Origin: CAZALT01 sp964485515
GTDB lineage: Bacteria > Actinomycetota > Acidimicrobiia > Acidimicrobiales > Acidimicrobilacustridaceae
DNA length: 14,045 bases
NCBI GenBank assembly: GCA_964485515.1
Contig: CAZALT010000092.1
Location: 1-14,045 of the forward strand
Direction: 5' to 3'
Below the pieces are notes generated by a model, which had not been told where the DNA came from, did no database searches, and saw only the letters and a program-made list of their open reading frames with translations. The position numbers and the translations under genes are program-made. Below, piece after piece: positions 1 to 6,282 of the stretch. Within the stretch, counting starts at the first letter, position 1. Each line of letters begins with the position of its first letter.

Positions 1-478
1 AGATGCCACCGGCCATGAACGCGCCGGCGGACAGGCCATTGACGATGCGTCCTCCGCCGCGTGCCTCCATCGAGGGCAGTACGGCCTGCGAGCACAGCAA
101 CGGGCCGCGCAGGTTCACGTCCATGACGCGGTCCCACTCGTCGACCGGGATGTCACCCAGGCCGTAGGGCGGGAGGTCGACCATGATCGCTGCGTTGTTG
201 ACCAGGATGTCGATGCCGCCGAAGGCGTCGACCGCGGCTTGGGCCATCGCCGCGGTGGACTCGGCCGAGCGCACGTCGACGCTGACGCCGACGACGCGGT
301 GACCCTTGGCGACCAAGGACTCCGCGGTGGCGGTGGCGGCGTCGAGGTTCACGTCAGCTACGACGACCGAGGCGCCGGCCTCGGCGAGCGCCTCGGCGTA
401 CACGACGCCGATTCCCCCGGCGCCGCCGGTGATCACGGCGACCTTGTCGGTCAGATCAAAGAGTTCAGAAGCAGTCAT
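1..478 (-). CDS. SDR family NAD(P)-dependent oxidoreductase (N-terminal part, cut by window edge)
   Basis: Reading from the ATG at 478 leftwards gives an uninterrupted frame of 159 residues that runs off the window. It begins MTASELFDLTDKVAVITGG and has the Rossmann cofactor motif TGGAGGIG at residues 17-24, an acidic D42 at the end of the second strand (usually favours NAD over NADP), and the structural NNAA motif at 94-97. These are classical short-chain dehydrogenase hallmarks; such enzymes oxidise alcohols or reduce ketones in the cytoplasm. The catalytic Tyr-x-x-x-Lys lies beyond the window, so activity cannot be confirmed. The gene is divergent from the aldehyde dehydrogenase operon, with 85 bases between the two starts, suggesting shared control and a shared pathway. 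No strong ribosome binding site is seen before the ATG. The substrate is unknown. Confidence 0.9.
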   Translation of the reverse strand, partial: MTASELFDLTDKVAVITGGAGGIGVVYAEALAEAGASVVVADVNLDAATATAESLVAKGHRVVGVSVDVRSAESTAAMAQAAVDAFGGIDILVNNAAIMVDLPPYGLGDIPVDEWDRVMDVNLRGPLLCSQAVLPSMEARGGGRIVNGLSAGAFMAGGI

Positions 479-563
479 GGGGTTGACAAAACCACGGCAG
501 TGCGGTCAAGTCAAGGAGCTTAATCATAACGCTGTACGGCTTAGCCCGGACAAAGGGGAACTC
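479..563. promoter_or_regulatory. Divergent promoter region with an imperfect palindrome
   Basis: This 85-base gap must hold the promoters of both the leftward SDR gene and the rightward dehydrogenase operon. It is more AT-rich than its surroundings. An imperfect inverted repeat lies at 517-533, AGCTTAATCATAACGCT, symmetric at 12 of 16 non-central bases; it is a candidate operator, perhaps for the TetR protein at the end of the operon. TAATCAT at 521-527 could be a -10 element for the rightward operon, but no convincing -35 sits at the right distance. Reading a promoter here is inference. Confidence 0.4.
552..558 (+). promoter_or_regulatory. Ribosome binding site fixing the aldehyde dehydrogenase start
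   Basis: AAAGGGG, five bases before the ATG at 564, is a good Shine-Dalgarno match. It decides the start: the frame stays open upstream to 306, but that extension overlaps the divergent SDR gene and is not dehydrogenase-like. Confidence 0.7.
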
Positions 564-2027
564 ATGGAGACGGTCGATCGCACGGTGCCCAAGGTGCACC
601 TGCACATCGGGGACGAACAACGCACCACCGGAACGGGAGGTGTGCACCAGCACGTCTTCGCCGCGACCGGCGAGGTCCAGGGACCGGTGCCACTGGCCGG
701 CGCCGAGGATGTCGACGACGCCGTGGAGGCCGCCAGCACGGCCTTCGAGTCGTGGCGAACCTGGACGCCGTGGCAACGCCGCGATGCGCTCGTCCACCTG
801 GCCGACCTGCTCGAGCAGTCCAAAGAGGAGCTGGCACGACTGTCGGTGCTCGACAACGGCATGACCTACGGCATCGCCCACTTCACGGCCACGTCGGTCG
901 TGGACTACGCCCGGTACTACGCTGGGTGGGCCGACAAGATCGAAGGACGGGTCGCGTCGTCACCGGCCCACGGCCGCGAGCTCGCCTACACGGTCCCCGA
1001 GCCCTACGGGGTCGTCGGCATCATCATCACCTGGAACGGTCCGCTCGTCTCGGTGGGCATGAAGGTCCTCCCCGCGCTCGCCGCCGGCAACACCGTCGTG
1101 ATCAAGCCTTCCGAGCTGACGCCCTATGCGATGGAGCACTTCATGGGCCTCGTCCGCGAGGCGGGCATCCCGTCCGGTGTCGTCAACGTCGTGCCCGGCA
1201 CCGCCGAAGCCGGACAGGCCCTGGTCCGGCATCCGAAGGTCCAGAAGATCAGCTTCACCGGCGGACCCACCGCGGCACGGGCGATCCTCGCCGACTGCGC
1301 CGAGAACCTGAAGCCCGCCGTGCTCGAGCTCGGCGGCAAGTCGGCATGCCTGGTCTTTCCCGACGCCGACCTCGAAGCGGTCGCCTTCATCATCACCGCG
1401 TCAGTGCACCAGACCCTCGCCGGCCAAGGCTGTGCTCTGGCCACCCGGCTGCTGGTGCACGACAGCGTCTACGACGAGGTCGTCGACAAGGTCATCGGCT
1501 TCACCCGCGACATCACCCTCGGCGACCCCTTCGACGCCTCCACCGGGATGGGCCCCGTCGTCAGCCGAGCCGCCCAAGAGCGGATCATCGCCATGATCGA
1601 ACGGGCCCAGGCCGACGGCGCCGGCAAGCTCCTCTTCGGCGGCGGCGTCCCCACCGGGGACCTGGCCGACGGCTTCTTCGTCGAGCCCACCGTGTTCGGC
1701 GACGTCGACCCCGCCAGCGAGATCGCCCAAGTCGAGGTCTTCGGGCCCGTCCTGTCGATCATCCGCTTCCGCGACGAAGACGAGGCAATCGAGATCGCCA
1801 ACGGAACCGCCTACGGGCTCGCGTCGTACCTCTGGACCAGCGACGTCCACCGCATCAACCGCCTCGTCCCCCGGCTCGAAGCCGGCGGCGTCTACGTCAA
1901 CGGCGCACCACCTGTTGTCGGTTGCGAGCTGCCCTTCGGCGGCGCCGGCATCTCCGGGTACGGGCGAGAAGGCGGCCTCGAAGGCCTCCTCGAGTTCGTC
2001 CGCACCAAGGCGGTGGCAATCGCATGA
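564..2027 (+). CDS. NAD(P)-dependent aldehyde dehydrogenase
   Basis: This 487-residue protein has the usual length of the aldehyde dehydrogenase superfamily, which oxidises aldehydes to carboxylic acids in the cytoplasm. The active site is intact: oxyanion-hole N158 in TWNGPL, cofactor-binding K181 in IKPSE, general base E255 in LELGGKS, and nucleophile C290 in GQGCA. The C-terminal oligomerisation segment with the FGGAGISGYGREGG stretch is also typical. The start follows a clear ribosome binding site, and the stop overlaps the next start (ATGA). It is the first gene of a five-gene operon with an SDR, a CMD-like protein, a hydroxyacid-dehydrogenase-like reductase and a TetR regulator, so it most likely oxidises the aldehyde made by one of the flanking SDRs. 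Superfamily assignment is firm; the substrate cannot be read from the sequence, so no symbol is given. Confidence 0.96.
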   Translation: METVDRTVPKVHLHIGDEQRTTGTGGVHQHVFAATGEVQGPVPLAGAEDVDDAVEAASTAFESWRTWTPWQRRDALVHLADLLEQSKEELARLSVLDNGMTYGIAHFTATSVVDYARYYAGWADKIEGRVASSPAHGRELAYTVPEPYGVVGIIITWNGPLVSVGMKVLPALAAGNTVVIKPSELTPYAMEHFMGLVREAGIPSGVVNVVPGTAEAGQALVRHPKVQKISFTGGPTAARAILADCAENLKPAVLELGGKSACLVFPDADLEAVAFIITASVHQTLAGQGCALATRLLVHDSVYDEVVDKVIGFTRDITLGDPFDASTGMGPVVSRAAQERIIAMIERAQADGAGKLLFGGGVPTGDLADGFFVEPTVFGDVDPASEIAQVEVFGPVLSIIRFRDEDEAIEIANGTAYGLASYLWTSDVHRINRLVPRLEAGGVYVNGAPPVVGCELPFGGAGISGYGREGGLEGLLEFVRTKAVAIA

Positions 2028-2830
2028 CCATCCCCCTCGAACTCCAGGGCAAAGCCGCCGTCATCACCGGTGCCGGTAGCGGCATCGGTCGGGCCACCGC
2101 CGTCTCACTCGGCGCCCGCGGTTGCGCGGTGGTGGCCAGCGACCTCGACGCCGACCGCGCCGCCGAGACCGCGGAGCTGGTGCGCGCCGCGGGCAGCGAC
2201 GCCGCGAGCCTGGCCGTCAACGTCGCCGAGCAGGCCGACCTCGAAGCGCTGCGCGACCTGTGCCTCGCCCAGTTCGGCCGCCTCGACCTCGTCATGAACA
2301 ACGTCGGCGTGCTCGCCATGGGACCACCGGAGTCGCTGCCGATCGCCGCGTGGGAACGCGTCGTCGACCTCAACCTGATGAGCATCGCCCGCAGCAACCT
2401 CGTGTTCCTCCCGCACCTGCTCGAACAGGGCCACGGGCACGTCGTCAACACCGCGTCCGCGTCAGGTCTGCTCGCCTACGGCTTCGACCGGCTCCCGTAC
2501 GTGTCGACCAAGCACGCCGTCGTCGGCCTGTCCGAGGCACTGGCCCTGTACCTCGGACCGAAGGGCATCGGCCTGACCCTGGTGTGCCCGTCCGGGGTCA
2601 TCACCAACATCCTCGAGCAGATCGACTTCCACGGGGAGGCCACCTCGCCCCGCGCCCCGCAGCACCCGCTCCTGGAACCAGCCGAGGTCGGCGAACTGAT
2701 CGCGGAAGGGGTCGGGTCGGGACAGTTCCTCGTGGTGACCGCCCCCGAGATCCACGACGAGCTGCGCGAACGCGCCGCGGACCCCGAGGCCTACATCCAA
2801 CGCATGATCAAGGAGCAGCTCGATGCCTGA
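2024..2830 (+). CDS. SDR family oxidoreductase
   Basis: This 268-residue classical short-chain dehydrogenase/reductase carries the cofactor motif TGAGSGIG at residues 15-22, D40 after the second strand (suggesting NAD preference), NNVG at 92-95, and the catalytic set S145 (NTASASG), Y159 and K163 (YVSTK). The Ser-Tyr spacing is one residue longer than the commonest pattern. The start ATG shares bases with the upstream TGA (ATGA), and the end overlaps the next gene by 8 bases, which points to translational coupling. In context it probably oxidises an alcohol, or a hydroxyl on the intermediate handled by its operon partners. The frame stays open far upstream (to 752), but that is a high-GC artefact inside the dehydrogenase gene. 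Family is firm; substrate is unknown. Confidence 0.95.
   Translation: MTIPLELQGKAAVITGAGSGIGRATAVSLGARGCAVVASDLDADRAAETAELVRAAGSDAASLAVNVAEQADLEALRDLCLAQFGRLDLVMNNVGVLAMGPPESLPIAAWERVVDLNLMSIARSNLVFLPHLLEQGHGHVVNTASASGLLAYGFDRLPYVSTKHAVVGLSEALALYLGPKGIGLTLVCPSGVITNILEQIDFHGEATSPRAPQHPLLEPAEVGELIAEGVGSGQFLVVTAPEIHDELRERAADPEAYIQRMIKEQLDA
2810..2815 (+). promoter_or_regulatory. Ribosome binding site of the CMD-like gene
   Basis: AAGGAG lies inside the end of the SDR gene, seven bases before the ATG at 2823. It supports a start that overlaps the SDR stop by 8 bases rather than an internal start. Confidence 0.7.
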
Positions 2831-3644
2831 GGACCTGCATGACGGAACCTCCGAGTGGACGAACAGCGAGGACCGCCGCGCTGACGCACGAGCCGAGTTC
2901 GAGCGCATCATGACGAGCGAGAGCCCGAACCCGATGGGCGCCTACATCGAGACCGGCGTCATCGGCTACGTGTTCGGCGAGATGTGGCGCCGGGGCGTGC
3001 TCACCCCACGCGACCGCCGCTTCATCACGCTGTCGTGCGTCGGCGCGGCCGACGCCCTCACCCCGATTGAAACCCACGTCTGGGCCGCGCTCAACAGCGA
3101 CGACCTCACCTACGCCGAGTTCGACGAGTTCGTCCTCTTCTTCGGCACCCAGCTCGGCTGGCCGAAGGCGTCGGTGCTGTCCATGCAGGGCATGGTGTCC
3201 GCGTTCCGCCTTGCCGAAGAGCGCAACCAGCCCCTCGAGGAGCACGACTTCGAACGCTGGACCGAACCCGCGGGCGACGATGTTCGCCGAACCCGCGGTG
3301 AGGCCGCATACCTCGACGTCCACGGCACCCCCAGCCCGGCGGCGAAGACCGCGTTCGGGGGTCGGGCCTACCTCGACTTCCTCTACGGCGAGATCTGGAC
3401 CCGCGACCGCCACCTCACTCGTCGCGACCGGCGCATCGTCAGCATCTGCTGCGCCGCGGCCGCCGGGATCGACGACCAAGCGTCTGAGCACCTGCGCGCC
3501 GCACTCACCCTCGGGGAGCTCACCTACGAAGAGCTCCAAGAGCTCGTCGTGCACTTCGCGGTCTACATGGGATGGCTGCTCGGCCGCCGCCTCGACGACC
3601 TGCTCATCAGCGCCGCCCGCGACGCCGGAATCGAGACCGCATGA
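2823..3644 (+). CDS. Tandem two-domain carboxymuconolactone decarboxylase (CMD)-like protein
   Basis: This 273-residue protein contains two copies of an all-helical CMD-like unit. Copy one spans roughly residues 20-125, with the core RFITLSCVG then ETHVWAAL (H85); copy two spans roughly 160-265, with RIVSICCAA then EHLRAAL (H223). The two histidines align and are 138 residues apart. CMD-family proteins include the gamma-carboxymuconolactone decarboxylase of aromatic catabolism and AhpD-type peroxidase partners. The CxxC pair of AhpD is absent, so a thiol peroxidase role is unlikely; decarboxylase, isomerase or other lyase roles remain open. AAGGAG at 2810-2815, seven bases before the ATG, supports the start, which overlaps the SDR stop by 8 bases. 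The stop overlaps the next start (ATGA). Placement in an oxidation operon suggests action on a pathway intermediate. Confidence 0.85.
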   Translation: MPEDLHDGTSEWTNSEDRRADARAEFERIMTSESPNPMGAYIETGVIGYVFGEMWRRGVLTPRDRRFITLSCVGAADALTPIETHVWAALNSDDLTYAEFDEFVLFFGTQLGWPKASVLSMQGMVSAFRLAEERNQPLEEHDFERWTEPAGDDVRRTRGEAAYLDVHGTPSPAAKTAFGGRAYLDFLYGEIWTRDRHLTRRDRRIVSICCAAAAGIDDQASEHLRAALTLGELTYEELQELVVHFAVYMGWLLGRRLDDLLISAARDAGIETA

Positions 3645-4474
3645 AGGCCCAACCTGTCCAGGTCGGCTTCGTCGGCCTCGGCAGCCAGGGCGGACCGATG
3701 GCACGTCGCATCATCGATGCGGGAATCCCGACGACGCTATGGGCACGACGCCCCGCGTCGCTCGAGCCCTACCAGGACACTGCCGCGGCCTACGCCGACA
3801 GCCCCTCCGACCTCGGTGTCGCATCGGACGTCCTGTGTGTCTGCGTCGTCGATGACGCCAGCGTCGACGAGGTCCTCCGTGGACCGAGCGGCGCACTCGA
3901 ATGGATGGGCGACGGATCCATCGTGATCATCCACAGCACCGTCCACCCCGCCACCTGCCTCCGCTTGCAGGACGACTACCCCAACCTTCACATCATTGAC
4001 GCACCGGTCAGCGGCGGCGGCCACAAGGCGGCCGAGGGTGAACTGCTCGTCATGGTCGGCGGTTCCGCCGAGATCGTCGAACGGTGCCGACCGGTCCTTG
4101 ACACCTTCGGCGACCCGGTGCTGCACCTCGGTCCCCTCGGCGCGGGACAGGAGGCGAAGGTCCTCAACAACACCGTGTTCGCCGCCCAACTCGCCCTCGC
4201 CACCGAGGTCTTCGCCCTCGCCGCTCGACGCGGACTGGACCAGCAGGCCCTCGCCACGATTCTGTCCAGCGGAAGCGGACGCAGCTACGCCGCCGAGGTC
4301 GTCGCAGGAGGGGGCTTCGATCTCGAGGTCCTCGGCCCGCTCGCTGGGGAGCTCCTTGCCAAGGACGTCGGCATCCTCGTCGACCGGGTTGATATCGGTG
4401 ACACCGCGCTGCTCGCTGCGGCCGACCAGGCGCTGGATGCAATGGGTTTCGGCCGTGGCGCGACCCACGCGTGA
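3641..4474 (+). CDS. NAD(P)-dependent oxidoreductase, 3-hydroxyisobutyrate dehydrogenase family
   Basis: This 277-residue protein belongs to the beta-hydroxyacid dehydrogenase family, which oxidises 3-hydroxy acids or reduces the matching semialdehydes. Visible motifs are the N-terminal dinucleotide-binding GLGSQG at 12-17, the substrate-binding DAPVSGG at 120-126 (S124), and the catalytic lysine K173 in GQEAKVLNN with N177 one turn further on. A helical C-terminal domain follows; it is slightly shorter than the roughly 290-300 residues usual in the family and ends in a Gly-rich tail. The start ATG overlaps the CMD stop (ATGA) and the stop overlaps the regulator's GTG (GTGA). Members of this family also include imine reductases and tartronate semialdehyde reductases, so the substrate is uncertain. 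Confidence 0.92.
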   Translation: MKAQPVQVGFVGLGSQGGPMARRIIDAGIPTTLWARRPASLEPYQDTAAAYADSPSDLGVASDVLCVCVVDDASVDEVLRGPSGALEWMGDGSIVIIHSTVHPATCLRLQDDYPNLHIIDAPVSGGGHKAAEGELLVMVGGSAEIVERCRPVLDTFGDPVLHLGPLGAGQEAKVLNNTVFAAQLALATEVFALAARRGLDQQALATILSSGSGRSYAAEVVAGGGFDLEVLGPLAGELLAKDVGILVDRVDIGDTALLAAADQALDAMGFGRGATHA

Positions 4475-5208
4475 GCGCTGCGTCGAAGGCCGTTGCGAGT
4501 GCATGGCAGGCTACGGCCGTGACGACCGCTGATCCCGCCCCGCCGACCGCGAGCGCGCTCAAGCTCGTCGTCGCGGCCGAGCGACTGTTCGCCCTGAGCG
4601 GCATCGACGGCGTGTCGCTCCGCCAGGTCGCGGCCGAGGCCGGCTCCGCCAACAACTCAGCCGTTCACTACCACTTCGGCTCCAAGGCCGGTCTCATCAC
4701 GGCGATCTTCCAGCACCGGCTGCCCCAGATGATCCGTGAACGGCACCTGCTGGTCACTCGGTGTGATCGTGACGACCTCCGGTCCAGGATCGAGGCCCAG
4801 TTCCTTCCCGTCCTCGCGCTGGCCGAAGCGCCCGACAACTACTACGTCTCGTTCGTCGAACAGCTCCAGCGCCACGAACGCGGCGTGACCGATGATCTCC
4901 GCGAGCTTCCGGCGCAGGGCCAGGACTCGAACGACGAGTTCCGCGCCGACCTGCACCGCATCCTCGTGGCGATCCCCGAACCACTGCGCGCCCTGCGCAT
5001 CGAACAGGCCCAGGCGTTTTGCATCCACGCCGCCGCGGACCGGGAGCACACCGTCTTGTCAGGCCGCCCGTCGATTCCGTTCGAGTTGTTCGTGAACTCA
5101 CTCTTCGATGGCCTGGCCGGTTTCCTCGCGGCGCCTGCCTCTGACGCGACCCAACAACGGTTGCATCAGGCGGGCGATGTCGTTCCCCCCAGCCTGCGCC
5201 TTCTCTGA
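4471..5208 (+). CDS. TetR/AcrR family transcriptional regulator
   Basis: This 245-residue protein has a TetR-type DNA-binding domain: after a disordered Ala/Thr-rich N-terminus, the helix-turn-helix spans about residues 49-69 (SLRQVAAEAG, then AVHYHFGSKAGL), the standard TetR signature. The remaining helical domain would bind a small ligand and dimerise. The start chosen is GTG at 4471, overlapping the upstream stop (GTGA); a second GTG at 4519, preceded by GGCAGG, gives a shorter 229-residue product and is a real alternative. As the last gene of the catabolic operon it is most likely a local repressor relieved by a pathway intermediate. Candidate operators are the palindrome in 517-533 or, less directly, the strong palindrome at 8294-8317; neither link is shown by the sequence. 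Confidence 0.93.
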   Translation: MSAASKAVASAWQATAVTTADPAPPTASALKLVVAAERLFALSGIDGVSLRQVAAEAGSANNSAVHYHFGSKAGLITAIFQHRLPQMIRERHLLVTRCDRDDLRSRIEAQFLPVLALAEAPDNYYVSFVEQLQRHERGVTDDLRELPAQGQDSNDEFRADLHRILVAIPEPLRALRIEQAQAFCIHAAADREHTVLSGRPSIPFELFVNSLFDGLAGFLAAPASDATQQRLHQAGDVVPPSLRLL

Positions 5209-5257
5209 CCAGCACCTCCGCGGCCGTCTCACCACGGGATCTGTCGATCTCCTGACA

Positions 5258-5279
5258 GTTCGTCGCATCGACGACGAAC
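5258..5279. terminator. Hairpin after the catabolic operon
   Basis: GTTCGTCG at 5258-5265 and CGACGAAC at 5272-5279 form a perfect 8-bp stem with a 6-base loop, 50 bases after the TetR stop. No T-run follows, so this is at best a non-canonical terminator. Confidence 0.35.
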
Positions 5280-5371
5280 CGCCCTGATCCTGGGTGTGTC
5301 CCAGTGGTCCCCGCCGAGAACCGAACGGGCCGGCTACGCACGAGTGCGCCCAGATCCGAAGGGTCAGACGA

Positions 5372-6199
5372 TTGTCGTCACGACGCAAACCCATCACGTC
5401 CCGATCCGGTGTTCGCTCGCGGATGACTTCGCCCCTCGGGGTCGCGATCCTCGCCACGCTGATCGTCCTCGTCGTTGCCTTCGGATGGGTCACGACTCGA
5501 CCTGGCGAGGCCGCTGGCGCCCCAGATGCCGAACAGGCAACGCGCGCCGAGCCCGACTCGCTCAGGGCTTCGATCGAGGACGTCAATCAAGACGGCCACC
5601 TGCGCGTCCTGTTCCTAGGCGACTCGCTGGTGCAGCGTGCGTCGGAGGAGCTCACAGCGGCGTTCACTCCCCACGGTGTCGAGGTCGAGTTCCGGGGCTA
5701 CACCGCGACCGGGTTGCTCACCCAACTCCCTGAGGACGGCGGAGCCACCTGGTGGGCCAGTGAACTGCGCGACAGCCTCGCCACGTTCGCCCCCGACGTT
5801 GTCGTCATCGAAGCGTGCTGCAACTACGACGGCACCTTTCACAGCCCCGGCACGACCGTCCTGGTACCGGACACCGAAGCGCATTACGCGAGATGGCGCG
5901 CCGAGGCCGTCGCGCTCACCGACGAGGCGACTGCGGCGAGCGCCGAGGTGTACTGGGTGTTGTCACCCTCGGAGCTTTCGTTCGCGAAGGTGGACTGGGC
6001 GCCCACAAGAGTCGAGCGGTTCAACGAGATCTACCGGACGCTGGGGACCCCCCTGATCGATTGGCGATCCGCCCTGGACTCGGCTTCCAAGGGAGTCGCT
6101 GGCGAGCTCCGCGACGAGGACGGGGTGCACCTCAACAACGCGGGCGATTTGGTCGTGGCCGCCGAGACCTGGCGGGTGCTCACCGACCACGCCGGCTGA
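5372..6199 (+). CDS. Membrane-anchored SGNH/GDSL-type hydrolase
   Basis: From a TTG at 5372 this is a 275-residue protein with an Arg-rich N-terminus, one membrane helix at about residues 22-40, and an outer SGNH domain. Block I is FLGDSL with nucleophile S85; the block III Asn is probably N151 in ACCNYDG; block V is DGVHLN with D250 and H253. The fold is that of esterases and acyl/acetyl hydrolases that act on lipids or glycans. The start is uncertain: TTG 5372 has GAAGGG eight bases upstream and gives a sensible positive-inside anchor; GTG 5294 and ATG 5423 are in-frame alternatives. It stands alone, 163 bases after the TetR gene, and ends at convergent hairpins. Outer-face location and catalysis are inferred from the motifs; the substrate is unknown. 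Confidence 0.85.
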   Translation: MSSRRKPITSRSGVRSRMTSPLGVAILATLIVLVVAFGWVTTRPGEAAGAPDAEQATRAEPDSLRASIEDVNQDGHLRVLFLGDSLVQRASEELTAAFTPHGVEVEFRGYTATGLLTQLPEDGGATWWASELRDSLATFAPDVVVIEACCNYDGTFHSPGTTVLVPDTEAHYARWRAEAVALTDEATAASAEVYWVLSPSELSFAKVDWAPTRVERFNEIYRTLGTPLIDWRSALDSASKGVAGELRDEDGVHLNNAGDLVVAAETWRVLTDHAG

Positions 6200-6227
6200 T
6201 CGGTGCCAGGGGTGTGTCTGAGCCAGC

Positions 6228-6243
6228 GTCGCGGCACCGCGAC
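6228..6243. terminator. Short GC-rich hairpin between convergent genes
   Basis: GTCGCGG at 6228-6234 and CCGCGAC at 6237-6243 pair perfectly over 7 bp with a 2-base spacer. It lies just before a stronger hairpin in the convergent gap and may add to termination or block read-through. Confidence 0.35.
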
Positions 6244-6248
6244 CGGCG

Positions 6249-6276
6249 CAGGCTCCCGCACAGGTGCGGGAGCCTG
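6249..6276. terminator. Strong bidirectional hairpin between convergent genes
   Basis: CAGGCTCCCGCAC at 6249-6261 and its exact reverse complement at 6264-6276 form a perfect 13-bp stem around a 2-base spacer. It sits 49 bases after the SGNH stop and 6 bases from the stop of the convergent lipoprotein gene, the expected place for a shared terminator. No long T-run follows on either side, so the mechanism (intrinsic or blocking) is uncertain. Confidence 0.65.
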
Positions 6277-6282
6277 ACTGCA

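Noticed and set aside
483..511. TTGACA at 483-488 as the -35 of the catabolic operon
   Set aside because: At a 17-base spacing the sequence TCAAGT at 506-511 is a poor -10, so a promoter here cannot be supported.
306..563. N-terminal extension of the aldehyde dehydrogenase frame
   Set aside because: It runs antisense through the divergent SDR start and the promoter gap, and the ribosome binding site at 552-558 marks the ATG at 564.
752..2023. Long plus-strand open frame continuous with the SDR gene, suggesting an N-terminal fusion
   Set aside because: It overlaps the whole aldehyde dehydrogenase in another frame and is Arg/Pro/His-rich low-complexity translation typical of high-GC shadow frames. 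The SDR starts cleanly at the ATGA junction at 2024.
5252..5258. CTGACAG before the SGNH gene as a further response-regulator site
   Set aside because: It is a single copy with no second half-site 11 bases away and overlaps a hairpin arm; a lone 7-mer is expected by chance.
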